Below, piece by piece: positions 11,236 to 19,860 of a stretch of 64,000 nt of DNA (positions within the stretch are counted from its first letter, which is position 1; every line of letters begins with the position of its first letter). A program made the translations under genes and the position numbers. This stretch comes from Bifidobacterium asteroides DSM 20089 (lineage in GTDB: Bacteria; Actinomycetota; Actinomycetes; Actinomycetales; Bifidobacteriaceae). The DNA lies in assembly GCF_002715865.1 (NCBI RefSeq), contig NZ_CP017696.1, forward strand, positions 1,364,001 to 1,428,000, in the 5' to 3' direction. The notes under the pieces were generated by a model. That model made no database searches and was not told the origin of the DNA. It was given only the letters and a program-made list of their open reading frames with translations.

Positions 11236-11280
11236 CTACACCCTTCCCGTCCGCTCATCCGCATGGTTCAAGTCATAAAA

Positions 11281-11331
11281 AACGCCAGTCCCCACCGGGC
11301 ATAGCAGAGCGACCCGGAAGGGACTGGCGTT
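11281..11331 (-). terminator. Rho-independent terminator of rpmE
   Basis: A 12-bp perfect stem (AACGCCAGTCCC / GGGACTGGCGTT) with a GC-rich inner helix, followed on the minus strand by a run of six T. It starts eight bases past the rpmE stop. Confidence 0.9.
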
Positions 11332-11338
11332 GGAAGTG

Positions 11339-11551
11339 CTACTTGGTCCTCTTGCCGTAACGGGCTTCGAACCGAGCCACGCGACCACCGGTATCCAGAA
11401 TCTTCTGCTTGCCGGTGTAGAAGGGGTGGCAGTGCGAGCAGACATCAACCGTCATATGATCGCCGGGAGCGGTCGAACGGGTGATGAAGGTATTGCCGCA
11501 CGAGCACGTGACCTCAACGGGATGATAATCGGGATGAATTCCCTGCTTCAT
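11339..11551 (-). CDS. rpmE: 50S ribosomal protein L31, zinc-binding type
   Basis: A 70-residue L31 beginning [12 protein letters not shown]. The zinc ribbon cysteines are all present (CSCGN near residues 16-20 and [12 protein letters not shown] near 38-48), so this is the C+ form that stores zinc rather than the zinc-free YkgM-type paralogue. The start at 11551 follows AGGAGTAACC. Upstream in-frame sequence is not ribosomal. Confidence 0.95.
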   Translation of the reverse strand: MKQGIHPDYHPVEVTCSCGNTFITRSTAPGDHMTVDVCSHCHPFYTGKQKILDTGGRVARFEARYGKRTK

Positions 11552-11706
11552 GGTTACTCCTAGATTCAAGGGCCCCGGGTCGACCGCCCCTGTGGCGGAC
11601 GTGAACCGGCAACCGCGTAATAGTCTAGCGCAACCCGGGGAGAATACGACCCCTTGCGCCACACGCCGAATCCACCAACCGGTGTGGCGAGCCGAGCTCC
11701 CTTTAG

Positions 11707-12531
<825 letters not shown>

Positions 12532-12559
12532 GTCTCCCGCCAGACTTGGCTCACATATA

Positions 12560-12602
12560 ATGGGCCCTCGCCGGTCGGCTCTGTCCGACAGCGCGGGCCC
12601 AT
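12560..12602. terminator. Hairpin between convergent budC and malY-like gene
   Basis: An 8-bp palindromic stem (ATGGGCCC / GGGCCCAT) encloses a second GC-rich helix. It sits midway between two convergent genes and could terminate both, although neither side has a strong T run. Confidence 0.5.
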
Positions 12603-12619
12603 GATCATTGAGAGATCAT

Positions 12620-13831
12620 TCAGGCGTTGAAGACGTACTTGTCCAGACGATCCATGGCCTCCTGGACACGGCTCAAAGGCAGGGCCAGGTTCATGCGGAT
12701 GGCGCAGGGAGCCTTGAACTGCCGCCCGTCCTGGACGGCCACACCCACATCCCAGGCACGCTTCAGCAGCTGATCCAGGCTCAGATCGTGGTCCTTGCAC
12801 CATTGCGTGCAATCAAGGAAGAGCATGTAGGTGCCCTGGGGCTTGGAAAGCTCGACTCCCTGAAAATGCTGCCGGATGTAATCGTAGGCGTAGTCCACGT
12901 TCCCGGTCAGGACCTTCCGGAGTTCGTCCACCCACTCCTGGCCCTGAGGCTTGTATGCCCCTATCAGGGCATGCATGGACAGCACGTTCATGTCGTTGTA
13001 GTGGGCCTTGGACCCCTTGGCCACTATCCTGTCGCGCAGATACTTGTTGTAGATGATGTGGTAGGAGCCGACCAGCCCGGCCAGGTTGAAGGTCTTGCTG
13101 GGCGCGTAGAAGGCAGCCGTCCTGTTACGGGCATCCTCGCTGACCGACTGGGTGGGGATGTGCTTGTGGCCCGACAGGATCAGGTCTGACCAGATCTCGT
13201 CGGAGATGACCACGCAGTCGTTCTCCTTATATACCTCCATGGCCTTCTCGATCTCCCACTTCTCCCAGACACGGCCGCAGGGGTTGTGCGGGCTGCAGAA
13301 GACCGCCACATGGATGTTGTTCTCCTTGAGCTTGCGGTCCATGTCCTCGAAGTCCATGCGCCAGACGCCCTGCTCGTCCCTCTTCAAGTGACTGTGCACG
13401 ATGTGGTAGCCGTTGTTCTCGATACAGGACGTGAAGCCGACATAGGTCGGACTGTGGAGCAATACTGCATCGCCAGGCGCGGCAAAGGCGGTCAAAGTCG
13501 AGACGACACCACCCAGGACCCCGTTCTCATAGCCGATATCCTCGGTCGTCAGTCCCTCCACACCATTGCGGGTGCGCTGCCAGTTGATGATGGCATCGTA
13601 GTACTCGTCAGTAGGATTGAAATAGCCGAAGGCCGGATGCTTGGCACGCTCGATGATGGCTTCGGGTATGGTCGGCACCGTGGGGAAATTCATATCGGCC
13701 ACCCACATGGGGATGACATCGAAGCCCTCCTTGGGAGGATCGGGGGCGAATCCGGGCTCGGCACCCAGACCGTCAACCGCAATGGCATCCTTGCCATGCC
13801 TATTCATGATGCTGGTGAAATCGTATGTCAT
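12620..13831 (-). CDS. MalY/PatB-family PLP enzyme (cystathionine beta-lyase type)
   Basis: A 403-residue fold-type I PLP enzyme. The PLP lysine is in YAPSKTFNLAGL; VFCSPHNPCGRVW and ISDEIWSDLILSGHKHIP are typical of MalY/PatB C-S lyases, which release homocysteine, ammonia and pyruvate from cystathionine. The start at 13831 (MTYDFTS) follows AGAGG; an earlier in-frame ATG has no ribosome site. It is transcribed away from the YheO-type regulator with about 140 bases between, so that regulator may control it. Confidence 0.88.
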   Translation of the reverse strand: MTYDFTSIMNRHGKDAIAVDGLGAEPGFAPDPPKEGFDVIPMWVADMNFPTVPTIPEAIIERAKHPAFGYFNPTDEYYDAIINWQRTRNGVEGLTTEDIGYENGVLGGVVSTLTAFAAPGDAVLLHSPTYVGFTSCIENNGYHIVHSHLKRDEQGVWRMDFEDMDRKLKENNIHVAVFCSPHNPCGRVWEKWEIEKAMEVYKENDCVVISDEIWSDLILSGHKHIPTQSVSEDARNRTAAFYAPSKTFNLAGLVGSYHIIYNKYLRDRIVAKGSKAHYNDMNVLSMHALIGAYKPQGQEWVDELRKVLTGNVDYAYDYIRQHFQGVELSKPQGTYMLFLDCTQWCKDHDLSLDQLLKRAWDVGVAVQDGRQFKAPCAIRMNLALPLSRVQEAMDRLDKYVFNA

Positions 13832-13972
13832 AGTCAACCTCTCATCCCGTGCAGATGCGCTCGCAGCGACCTTCCGCCAGTCTACAGCCGTGGGCTCCAT
13901 CCGAGTGTCTGCGTCCAATACCAGAGCAGCGATGGTACTATCTGGCTTTAGTCAGTGGATGGGGTGACCAGA

Positions 13973-14707
13973 ATGAGTGCATCAAAACCTGTTTCATCTT
14001 CTCTACAGCTTTTCGTCCCGCTGGTGGATTTTCTGGGTAAAATCCTTGGCCCCAAGACGGAAGTAGTACTTGAGAACGTCAAGGATTTCTCGCATTCAGT
14101 GGTCGCCATCGCCAATGGCAATTTGAGCGGACGCGCTATAGGCAGCCCCGCCACCGACCTTGTCCTGCACATCTGGCAGAACCGCGAATACGACCGGCAC
14201 GACTATTTGACCCATTACGCTGGCTACACCATCCAAGGGCATCCTGTGGTCTCCTCTACTCTTTTCGTGCGGAATTCCAGGGGGCGGGTGATAGGCTTTC
14301 TCTGCATCAATTTCGACAATTCCACCTTCCGACAGGCCAGCCAAGAGCTCAGGCGGGCTAGCTCTTATCTTGACGCTCTAGGACTGACCGGACCAGGTGC
14401 GGAACTGAAAGACGATGGGACCCCGCCAGAAGAACCGGCGGCCGAAACCGAGAGCGAACAATCGACCCGTGAAGTGCTCTCAGTCAACACAGACGAAGTG
14501 GTTACACATAATATCGCCGAGTTTGCCGCAGAGCTTGGTATTCCTCCGGCAAGGATGAACCGGCAGGAGCGGCTGCGGCTAATCACGCACCTGGATGGGT
14601 CAGGGGTCTTCCTGGTCAAGGGCTCAGTGGACACGGTTGCCCGTGCTCTAGGGATCTCCTCCCCCAGCGTCTACCGCTATTTGCATACGATTCGCAATGC
14701 GGCTTGA
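13973..14707 (+). CDS. YheO/DauR-type PAS-HTH transcriptional regulator
   Basis: A 244-residue regulator. The N-terminal two thirds is a YheO-like PAS domain (FVPLVDFLGKILGPKTEVVLEN...SHSVVAIANG). A linker rich in Glu and Pro follows, and the C terminus (about residues 185-240) is an HTH_22-type domain ending VARALGISSPSVYRYLHTIR. I chose ATG 13973, after GGGGTGACC, over ATG 13955. Relatives include DauR, which controls D-amino acid catabolism, but the ligand here is unknown. It is divergent from the MalY-like gene and probably binds the shared intergenic region. Confidence 0.82.
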   Translation: MSASKPVSSSLQLFVPLVDFLGKILGPKTEVVLENVKDFSHSVVAIANGNLSGRAIGSPATDLVLHIWQNREYDRHDYLTHYAGYTIQGHPVVSSTLFVRNSRGRVIGFLCINFDNSTFRQASQELRRASSYLDALGLTGPGAELKDDGTPPEEPAAETESEQSTREVLSVNTDEVVTHNIAEFAAELGIPPARMNRQERLRLITHLDGSGVFLVKGSVDTVARALGISSPSVYRYLHTIRNAA

Positions 14708-14772
14708 GGCCCTGATCAGAGCACCTCGGCTCGCCCTGCTCAGCTTTGACACACCCCCTCCAGGGTGTATCA

Positions 14773-14802
14773 TTGACAACAGATATACGGGGGACGTATA
14801 CA
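14773..14802 (+). promoter_or_regulatory. Strong sigma-A-type promoter with dyad repeats
   Basis: TTGACA (14773-14778), an 18-base spacer, and TATACA (14797-14802). The promoter is bracketed by related half-sites: GTGTATC just before the -35, GATATAC in the spacer and GTATACAC over the -10, which together look like an operator for a dimeric regulator. No annotated gene lies downstream on this strand before tRNA-Met, which is on the opposite strand. Confidence 0.65.
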
Positions 14803-14851
14803 CGATGGACCTATAGGGGCTGAATTATTTTCAGTTCCAGAGGAGATGTAC

Positions 14852-14935
14852 ATGCGTATAGTTTCCCGGCATATGCCGACGGCTCCGACTCGAGCCCGTC
14901 CCGTATTCTTTTCCCTGATAAATTCTCATACTTAG
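14852..14935 (+). CDS. Small ORF (27 codons) behind a strong promoter and ribosome site
   Basis: ATG CGT ATA ... TAG encodes 27 residues beginning MRIVSRHMPTAP and ending SLINSHT, with four arginines and no membrane segment. AGGAG lies six bases before the ATG, and the promoter at 14773-14802 places the 5' end about 40 bases upstream. The arrangement resembles a leader peptide whose translation controls folding of the downstream RNA. I know of no homologue. Conservation would need to be tested before accepting it as coding. Confidence 0.45.
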   Translation: MRIVSRHMPTAPTRARPVFFSLINSHT

Positions 14936-15063
14936 CGGTTCTTCGGAAACGCTTCCGGATTATCGTGACATGCGTAGATCTTATGGCTGTCTACGGATGC
15001 ACGCTTGGGGCACCGAGAAGTGGATATACACCGAGGGTGTTCTATGATCCGACATAAAAAACG

Positions 15064-15182
15064 CGCCTAGCTCTTTTCCCCCGGCTTACATGTGAAGCCA
15101 TACATATTGCATCGGTGAATCATGGATGCTAGAGCTAGGCGGCGAGAGGATGGCCTCGACAATAGTCGGGGCTGTCCTTCTA
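15064..15182 (+). ncRNA. Candidate structured RNA with three-way junction
   Basis: An 11-bp perfect closing stem (15064-15074 with 15131-15141) holds two inner hairpins: GGCTT/AAGCC (15083-15099, loop ACATGTG) and GCATC/GATGC (15109-15129). Immediately after it comes a 13-bp hairpin with some G-U pairs around loop AATA (about 15148-15180). A TATGAT box at 15043-15048 could start it separately from the promoter at 14773. I could not match it to tmRNA, 6S, SRP, RNase P, or TPP, purine or cobalamin riboswitches. The strand is inferred from the upstream promoter. Confidence 0.5.
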
Positions 15183-15260
15183 ATAAGACTATCAAGAAAG
15201 TTCGGGGCACAAAACCTTGACCAGCCCACTGCAGTCGTTGAAGACACAGGTCAGTTTTGA
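15150..15260 (+). CDS. Possible second small ORF (36 codons) within the structured region
   Basis: ATG at 15150 opens 36 codons beginning MASTIVGAVLLIRLSRKF, a short hydrophobic stretch followed by basic residues, then a polar tail, ending TGA at 15258-15260. GAGAGG directly abuts the ATG, which is too close for efficient initiation, and the ATG lies in the hairpin after the three-way junction. It could be a gene gated by the RNA fold, or chance. Confidence 0.2.
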   Translation: MASTIVGAVLLIRLSRKFGAQNLDQPTAVVEDTGQF

Positions 15261-15297
15261 GACAAAAACCTCGAACTCTTAATTCGTTCCATTAATA

Positions 15298-15328
15298 AAG
15301 CCCCGGAACCTAGCAGGTTCCGGGGCTT
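15298..15328 (-). terminator. Rho-independent terminator of tRNA-Met
   Basis: A 13-bp perfect stem (AAGCCCCGGAACC / GGTTCCGGGGCTT) with five-base loop TAGCA, followed on the minus strand by TTATTAATGG. It begins seven bases past the 3' end of the tRNA. Confidence 0.88.
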
Positions 15329-15335
15329 GCTTGTG

Positions 15336-15409
15336 TGGGGCCTCAGGGGCTTGAACCCTGGACCGAACGATTATGAGTCGTTTGCTCTAACCGACTGAGC
15401 TAAGGCCCC
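15336..15409 (-). tRNA. tRNA-Met (CAT), elongator
   Basis: A 74-base cloverleaf on the minus strand. The acceptor stem is GGGGCCT paired with AGGCCCC, the D-arm is CTCAGTCGGTTAGAG, the anticodon loop CTCATAA contains CAT, and the T arm is CCAGGGTTCAAGCCCTG. The acceptor and D-arm fit elongator Met rather than initiator. A lysidine-modified tRNA-Ile is not strictly excluded. Confidence 0.93.
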
Positions 15410-15479
15410 GCGCCGATCGTACCGGCCAGAGTCATGGTATCAAAACGGCTCGTCATCAGCCAGGTCCGGGCTGTCGGGC

Positions 15480-17108
15480 CTACTTGGTGATCTGGTTGTA
15501 GACAGGCAGACCCATGTATCCGAAAGGAGCCTGGCGAACCTGCTTGCCCGCCACCGCCGAGACCTTCCTGTACCAGAGCGGCAGCACCGGAAGATCCTTG
15601 AAGAGAACAGCCTCGGCCTGGCGGTAATCCTGCATGGCTTCGTCCTGGTCGGTCTTGGATGCGGCACGGGAAAGGATGGCATCGTATTCCGCGCTCTTGT
15701 AGTCCCCATTGTTCAGACCCTTGCCATCGGCCTGGCTGGAGGCATATCCCTGAACCAAGTAGCCTTCGGGGTGGGGATAGTCCGAGGTGATGCCCGAATT
15801 GAAAATACTGTTGACCTGACGGTTATGAACTGCCGTATTGAATTCCTTGCCCGTCGGGAAGATATTCGGTTCCGTCGTGATGCCCAAAACCTGGGCGTAC
15901 TCATTCAGAACAGCATCAACCCAGTCCTTGTCGGTCCCGTCAGCACTGTATGCGATGCGAAGCGTGCCCTCCCAGGGAGATATGGCGTCAGCCGCCTTCC
16001 AAAGTCTGCGGGCCTGATCAAGGTCGTGGTTCAGTACCTCTTTGCCTTTGATGTCGGAGGCATTCCCCTTGATGGTTGGGGCAAGGAAATCAGTGGCCGG
16101 CGTAACTGAACCGGCAAAGACCTTGTCGGCTATTTTCGCGCGATCCAGGGCATATGACAGAGCCTTCCGGCGAAGGACGCCTTCCTGCCCCTGGAAATGC
16201 TTCAGACCTTGCGGGATGGTCAGGGAGCGGAAGGCCGGCCCCGGCTTGATCAAGGGCTGCAAGCCCGTATCGGTACGGAAGGTTTTCAGACGGGAGACAG
16301 GAACCGTATCGAGCACATCCAGGTGGCCGGCTTGGACATCGGCATAGGCGGCATCAAGACTCTGGTAGTCCCTGAATTCCAGGCTTCCGTTCCGAGCCTT
16401 ACGAGGCCCCTTGTATGCGGGATTCCTCTCCAGCTTGATTCCCTGATTGGGCACCCATGATTTGAAGCGGTAGGGCCCGTTCCCGATCGGTTTCCTGCCG
16501 AAGGCCTTGATGTCCTTGTAGGCGGATGCCGGCAGGGGAAGGAAAGCCACATCTCCCACCTTGTAGGGGAAGGAGGAATCAGGCTTGCTCATGGCCACCT
16601 CCAGGGTCAGGTCGTCAACCACCCGAAGACCGGATAGAGGGGCTTTGGGGTCGCCATGCTCATCCTGTACCTGATCGTACCCGGCGATGGTCGAAAAAGC
16701 CGAGGCCCCCAGCTGTCCATTGGCCGCATTCGCCGCGAAGGACCAGGAATCCGCATAGGTCTTGGCGGTGATCTTCTCCCCATCACTGAAGGTGAGTCCT
16801 GGTTTGAGGACAATCGTGTACCGGCTGGCATCCTCATTGGGAGTAATCGATTTGGCCTCCACCAGCGTCTCTCCGCCTTTGGCATCGAAAGTGACCAACC
16901 CGTCAAAGAGCTGGGTGACCACCTTCCAGCCTGCAGTGTCGTTGGTGCTGGAGGGAATCAGGGGAGCCGTAGGTTCGACATTGTTGACGCTGATTGCGGC
17001 ATGAGGGTCGATCCGGTCTTCTTGGGAAGCCTGGGAGGAGCTGCAGGCGCCCGCTGCCAGGATGAGCGGCAGCACCGCTGCCGCAATGTAGGAACGAAGC
17101 TTGGTCAT
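15480..17108 (-). CDS. ABC transporter substrate-binding lipoprotein, family 5 (peptide)
   Basis: A 542-residue family 5 binding protein (oligopeptide/nickel class). The N terminus is a lipoprotein signal with lipobox LAAGAC and the lipidated Cys at residue 22, followed by a short Ser/Gln linker. LVTFDAKGGETLVEAKSITPN and FSDGEKITAKTYADSWSFAANA match the conserved cores of OppA/DppA-like proteins. The start at 17108 has AAGGG seven bases upstream. No permease or ATPase is adjacent, so it serves a remote importer or acts as an orphan receptor. Confidence 0.93.
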   Translation of the reverse strand: MTKLRSYIAAAVLPLILAAGACSSSQASQEDRIDPHAAISVNNVEPTAPLIPSSTNDTAGWKVVTQLFDGLVTFDAKGGETLVEAKSITPNEDASRYTIVLKPGLTFSDGEKITAKTYADSWSFAANAANGQLGASAFSTIAGYDQVQDEHGDPKAPLSGLRVVDDLTLEVAMSKPDSSFPYKVGDVAFLPLPASAYKDIKAFGRKPIGNGPYRFKSWVPNQGIKLERNPAYKGPRKARNGSLEFRDYQSLDAAYADVQAGHLDVLDTVPVSRLKTFRTDTGLQPLIKPGPAFRSLTIPQGLKHFQGQEGVLRRKALSYALDRAKIADKVFAGSVTPATDFLAPTIKGNASDIKGKEVLNHDLDQARRLWKAADAISPWEGTLRIAYSADGTDKDWVDAVLNEYAQVLGITTEPNIFPTGKEFNTAVHNRQVNSIFNSGITSDYPHPEGYLVQGYASSQADGKGLNNGDYKSAEYDAILSRAASKTDQDEAMQDYRQAEAVLFKDLPVLPLWYRKVSAVAGKQVRQAPFGYMGLPVYNQITK

Positions 17109-17213
17109 GGTAGGACCCTTCCTGCCCGGTACGGGCCTTGTCACAGCTGCACAGCAAACACTTGGTCAATTAACATATGTTCAATACAGTCGGTTTGGCG
17201 AGGATGCCGATAT

Positions 17214-17840
17214 TCAGACCTGCCTGACATCCCCCCCGGACGCAAGCCGATCCAGCGCACCGGTGCTGCCGATGGCCCGGAAGAGGAACCAACTGGTCAG
17301 TCCAGCCAGGACCACTCCGCTGATCAGTTCGCAGATGGTGCCGATGATCCCCCTCGGGCTGAGGAATGAGACCCCCTGATAGTAAAAGGCCAGGAGAAAA
17401 GCGTTATAGACCAGGGCTATCAGGATCCCCCCTAGGACGGTCGTTCCCAAGGTCCACCGACGGTAGCGGAATATTCCGAAGGCCAGTTCCGCGCAGAGAG
17501 CCTCTACGATGGCCTCCACCAAGATCATCGGCACGTTATAGGCATTGCCAGGCAGAATTTCGACCAGGACGCTGATGACGCCCACGTAGACGGCTGCGCC
17601 TGGCTTGCGCAGTATCAACAGGGACAGGGTACAGGGAAAGTAGAAGACCCCATGCAAAAGGGCCGCCGCCCCGGGAAGTAGGGCGGTCATGAGGGGGAAT
17701 ATCCACGAGGCGAGCAGGCTGGCCAACCAGTAGATCAACCCTGACACCGCACCCAGACCGGCTCCGACCGCAATGTCAAGCGGCCTCCAGCGCAACCGAT
17801 GAGCTGTGGAAATCTGACCCTGCTGCTGTTTCACCGTCAT
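17214..17840 (-). CDS. YkoE-like ECF transporter S component
   Basis: A 208-residue membrane protein with about five or six hydrophobic segments. The N-terminal WRPLDIAVGAGLGAVSGLIYW, the central GVFYFPCTLSLLILRKPGAAVYVGVISVLVEILPGN and VPMILVEAIVEALCAELAFG match the YkoE group, usually linked to thiamine or its pyrimidine precursor. The matching ATPase (YkoD) and T component (YkoC) are not in the window. AAGGGAG lies five bases before the ATG. I see no TPP riboswitch upstream, so the thiamine link rests on family resemblance alone. Confidence 0.8.
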   Translation of the reverse strand: MTVKQQQGQISTAHRLRWRPLDIAVGAGLGAVSGLIYWLASLLASWIFPLMTALLPGAAALLHGVFYFPCTLSLLILRKPGAAVYVGVISVLVEILPGNAYNVPMILVEAIVEALCAELAFGIFRYRRWTLGTTVLGGILIALVYNAFLLAFYYQGVSFLSPRGIIGTICELISGVVLAGLTSWFLFRAIGSTGALDRLASGGDVRQV

Positions 17841-18144
17841 TGATACTCCCTTACGACCGTCATAGAACGGACCGCCCGTTCCTCATGCGCACAGCGATAG
17901 TCCGGAGCCTGCCCATACCGGCAAAGGCCCGTCCGGCGTTCCTTGACCTGCGCATGCCGGGCGGGAACGTCGACTCAAGGCTACCCCGACCAAGGCGGCA
18001 GAACCAGGGTCTGGTCATAGGTGTTCTTTATAGGCGGCCATCCGCCTGCCTGACCCTGCTTATCAGCCCGGCGCATAAGTCAGAAGTTCCCACTACCATG
18101 AATGCAGTTTGCACTGTCTTTCTAAGGTTCTGTGAGGTAGCTTC
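17841..18144 (-). other. Intergenic region between divergent ykoE-like gene and ettA
   Basis: About 300 bases without a credible gene. Read toward the ykoE-like gene it contains a long imperfect stem pairing CCCGCCCGGC (near 17957-17966) with GCCGGACGGG (near 17928-17937), one mismatch in ten, then a short hairpin GAACGGGCGGTCCGTTC just before the ribosome site. The conserved TPP box motifs are absent. The ettA side holds GTGAGG about eight bases before its TTG start. Confidence 0.35.
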
Positions 18145-19821
18145 TTGGCCGAATTCATTTATCAGATGATCAAGGCGCGCAAGTCCTTCGGCGACCGCGT
18201 CATCCTGGACGATGTGACCCTGAGTTTCCTGCCCGGCGCCAAAATTGGCGTGGTGGGCCCCAACGGCATGGGCAAGTCCACCCTGCTGCGGATCATGGCC
18301 GGCCTGGACACGGTCAGCAATGGCGAGGCACAGCTCACCCCCGGCTACACGGTAGGCATCCTTCAGCAGGAGCCGCCGCTGGACGAGGACAAGACCGTGG
18401 GCGAGAACATCCGCATGGCCTTCGGCGACATCATGAGCAAGGTAGATCGCTTCAACCAGATCGGTGAGCAGATGGCCGACCCCAATGCCGATTACGATGC
18501 CCTGATGACCGAGATGGGCCAGCTTCAGGAGCAGATTGACGCCGCCAATGGCTGGGATCTTGACTCCCAGCTGGACCAGGCCATGGATGCCCTGCAGTGC
18601 CCCGACCCGGACACCCCCGTTTCTGTCATCTCTGGAGGCGAGCGCCGCCGGGTGGCTCTATGCCGGCTTTTGCTTGAGGCACCCGACCTGCTCCTGCTGG
18701 ACGAGCCCACCAACCACTTGGACGCCGAGTCCATCCTCTGGCTGGAGCAGTACCTGCACACCTACAAGGGCGCCGTCCTGGCCGTGACCCACGACCGGTA
18801 CTTCCTTGACAACGTGGCCGAGTGGATCTGCGAGGTGGACCGTGGCCACCTCTACCCCTACCAGGGCAACTACTCCACATACTTGGAGACCAAGGCCAAG
18901 CGTCTCGAGGTCCAGGGGCAGAAGGATGCCAAGCTGGCCAAGCGGCTCAACTCCGAGCTGGAATGGGTCCGCTCCTCCCCCAAGGCCCGGCAAGCCAAGA
19001 ACAAGGCCCGCCTGGAGCGCTACGAGCAGATGGAGAACGAGGCCCGGAACAACAAGAAGCTGGACTTCTCCGAGATCCAGATTCCGCCGGGGCCCCGCCT
19101 GGGCTCCAAGGTGCTGGAGGCCGAGCACATCCACAAGGCCTTTGGCGACCGCGTCCTGATCGACGATCTGAGCTTCACCCTGCCTCGAAACGGCATTGTG
19201 GGCGTCATAGGCCCCAATGGTGTGGGCAAGTCCACGCTCTTCAAGACCATCGTGGGCCTGGAGCCTCTGACATCCGGCACCCTGGAGGTCGGCGACACGG
19301 TCAGGATCTCCTATGTGGATCAGAACCGCGAGGGTATCGACCCCAACAAGAACCTCTGGGAGGTGGTCTCCGGAGGGCTGGACTTCATCGAGGTCGGCGG
19401 CGTCGAAGTGCCCACCCGCGCGTACGTAGCCTCCTTCGGCTTCAAGGGCTCGGATCAGCAGAAACCGGCCGGCGTCCTGTCGGGCGGAGAGCGCAACAGG
19501 CTGAACCTGGCACTCACCCTCAAGCAGGGAGGCAACCTGCTCCTCTTGGACGAGCCCACCAACGATCTTGACGTGGAGACACTGGAAAGTCTGGAGAATG
19601 CCCTGCTGGCCTTCCCTGGCTGCGCTGTGGTCATCTCCCACGACCGCTGGTTCCTGGACAGGATCGCCACCCACATTCTGGCCTGGGAGGGTACGGACGA
19701 GAATCCGGCATCCTGGTATTGGTTCGAGGGCAACTTCCAGGCCTACCAGGAGAACAAGGTCAAGCGTCTCGGCGAGGAGGCCTCCAGGCCCCACCGCATC
19801 CACCGCAAGCTGACCCGCTGA
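18145..19821 (+). CDS. ettA: Energy-dependent translational throttle EttA (ABC-F ATPase)
   Basis: A 558-residue soluble protein with two ABC domains that binds the ribosomal E site and gates elongation by energy state. The first domain has GPNGMGKST, SGGERRRVALCRLLLE and DEPTNHLDAESI; the second has GPNGVGKST, SGGERNRLNLALTL and DEPTNDLDVETL. The charged linker between them (KRLEVQGQKDAKLAKRLNSE...) and the arm insertion in domain 1 identify EttA rather than a resistance ABC-F. The start is TTG at 18145 behind GTGAGG. tesB follows 39 bases later. Confidence 0.95.
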   Translation: MAEFIYQMIKARKSFGDRVILDDVTLSFLPGAKIGVVGPNGMGKSTLLRIMAGLDTVSNGEAQLTPGYTVGILQQEPPLDEDKTVGENIRMAFGDIMSKVDRFNQIGEQMADPNADYDALMTEMGQLQEQIDAANGWDLDSQLDQAMDALQCPDPDTPVSVISGGERRRVALCRLLLEAPDLLLLDEPTNHLDAESILWLEQYLHTYKGAVLAVTHDRYFLDNVAEWICEVDRGHLYPYQGNYSTYLETKAKRLEVQGQKDAKLAKRLNSELEWVRSSPKARQAKNKARLERYEQMENEARNNKKLDFSEIQIPPGPRLGSKVLEAEHIHKAFGDRVLIDDLSFTLPRNGIVGVIGPNGVGKSTLFKTIVGLEPLTSGTLEVGDTVRISYVDQNREGIDPNKNLWEVVSGGLDFIEVGGVEVPTRAYVASFGFKGSDQQKPAGVLSGGERNRLNLALTLKQGGNLLLLDEPTNDLDVETLESLENALLAFPGCAVVISHDRWFLDRIATHILAWEGTDENPASWYWFEGNFQAYQENKVKRLGEEASRPHRIHRKLTR

Positions 19822-19860
19822 GCGGAGCAAATCACAAGAGAGTAGGGGCCGAGGAGAAGC

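Noticed and set aside
14811-15182. tmRNA, 6S RNA, SRP RNA or RNase P RNA in the orphan structured region
   Set aside because: It starts GGGGCTGAA like some tmRNAs but lacks the tag ORF, tRNA-like ends and pseudoknots; SRP and RNase P core sequences are absent; no long 6S-type rod is formed.
17841-18140. TPP riboswitch upstream of the ykoE-like gene
   Set aside because: The conserved CTGAGA and ACCTGATCTGG boxes are not present on the minus strand.
17840-18169. 109-codon plus-strand frame before ettA
   Set aside because: No ribosome site and no similarity to a known fold; it ends inside ettA in another frame and covers the ykoE-like leader hairpins.
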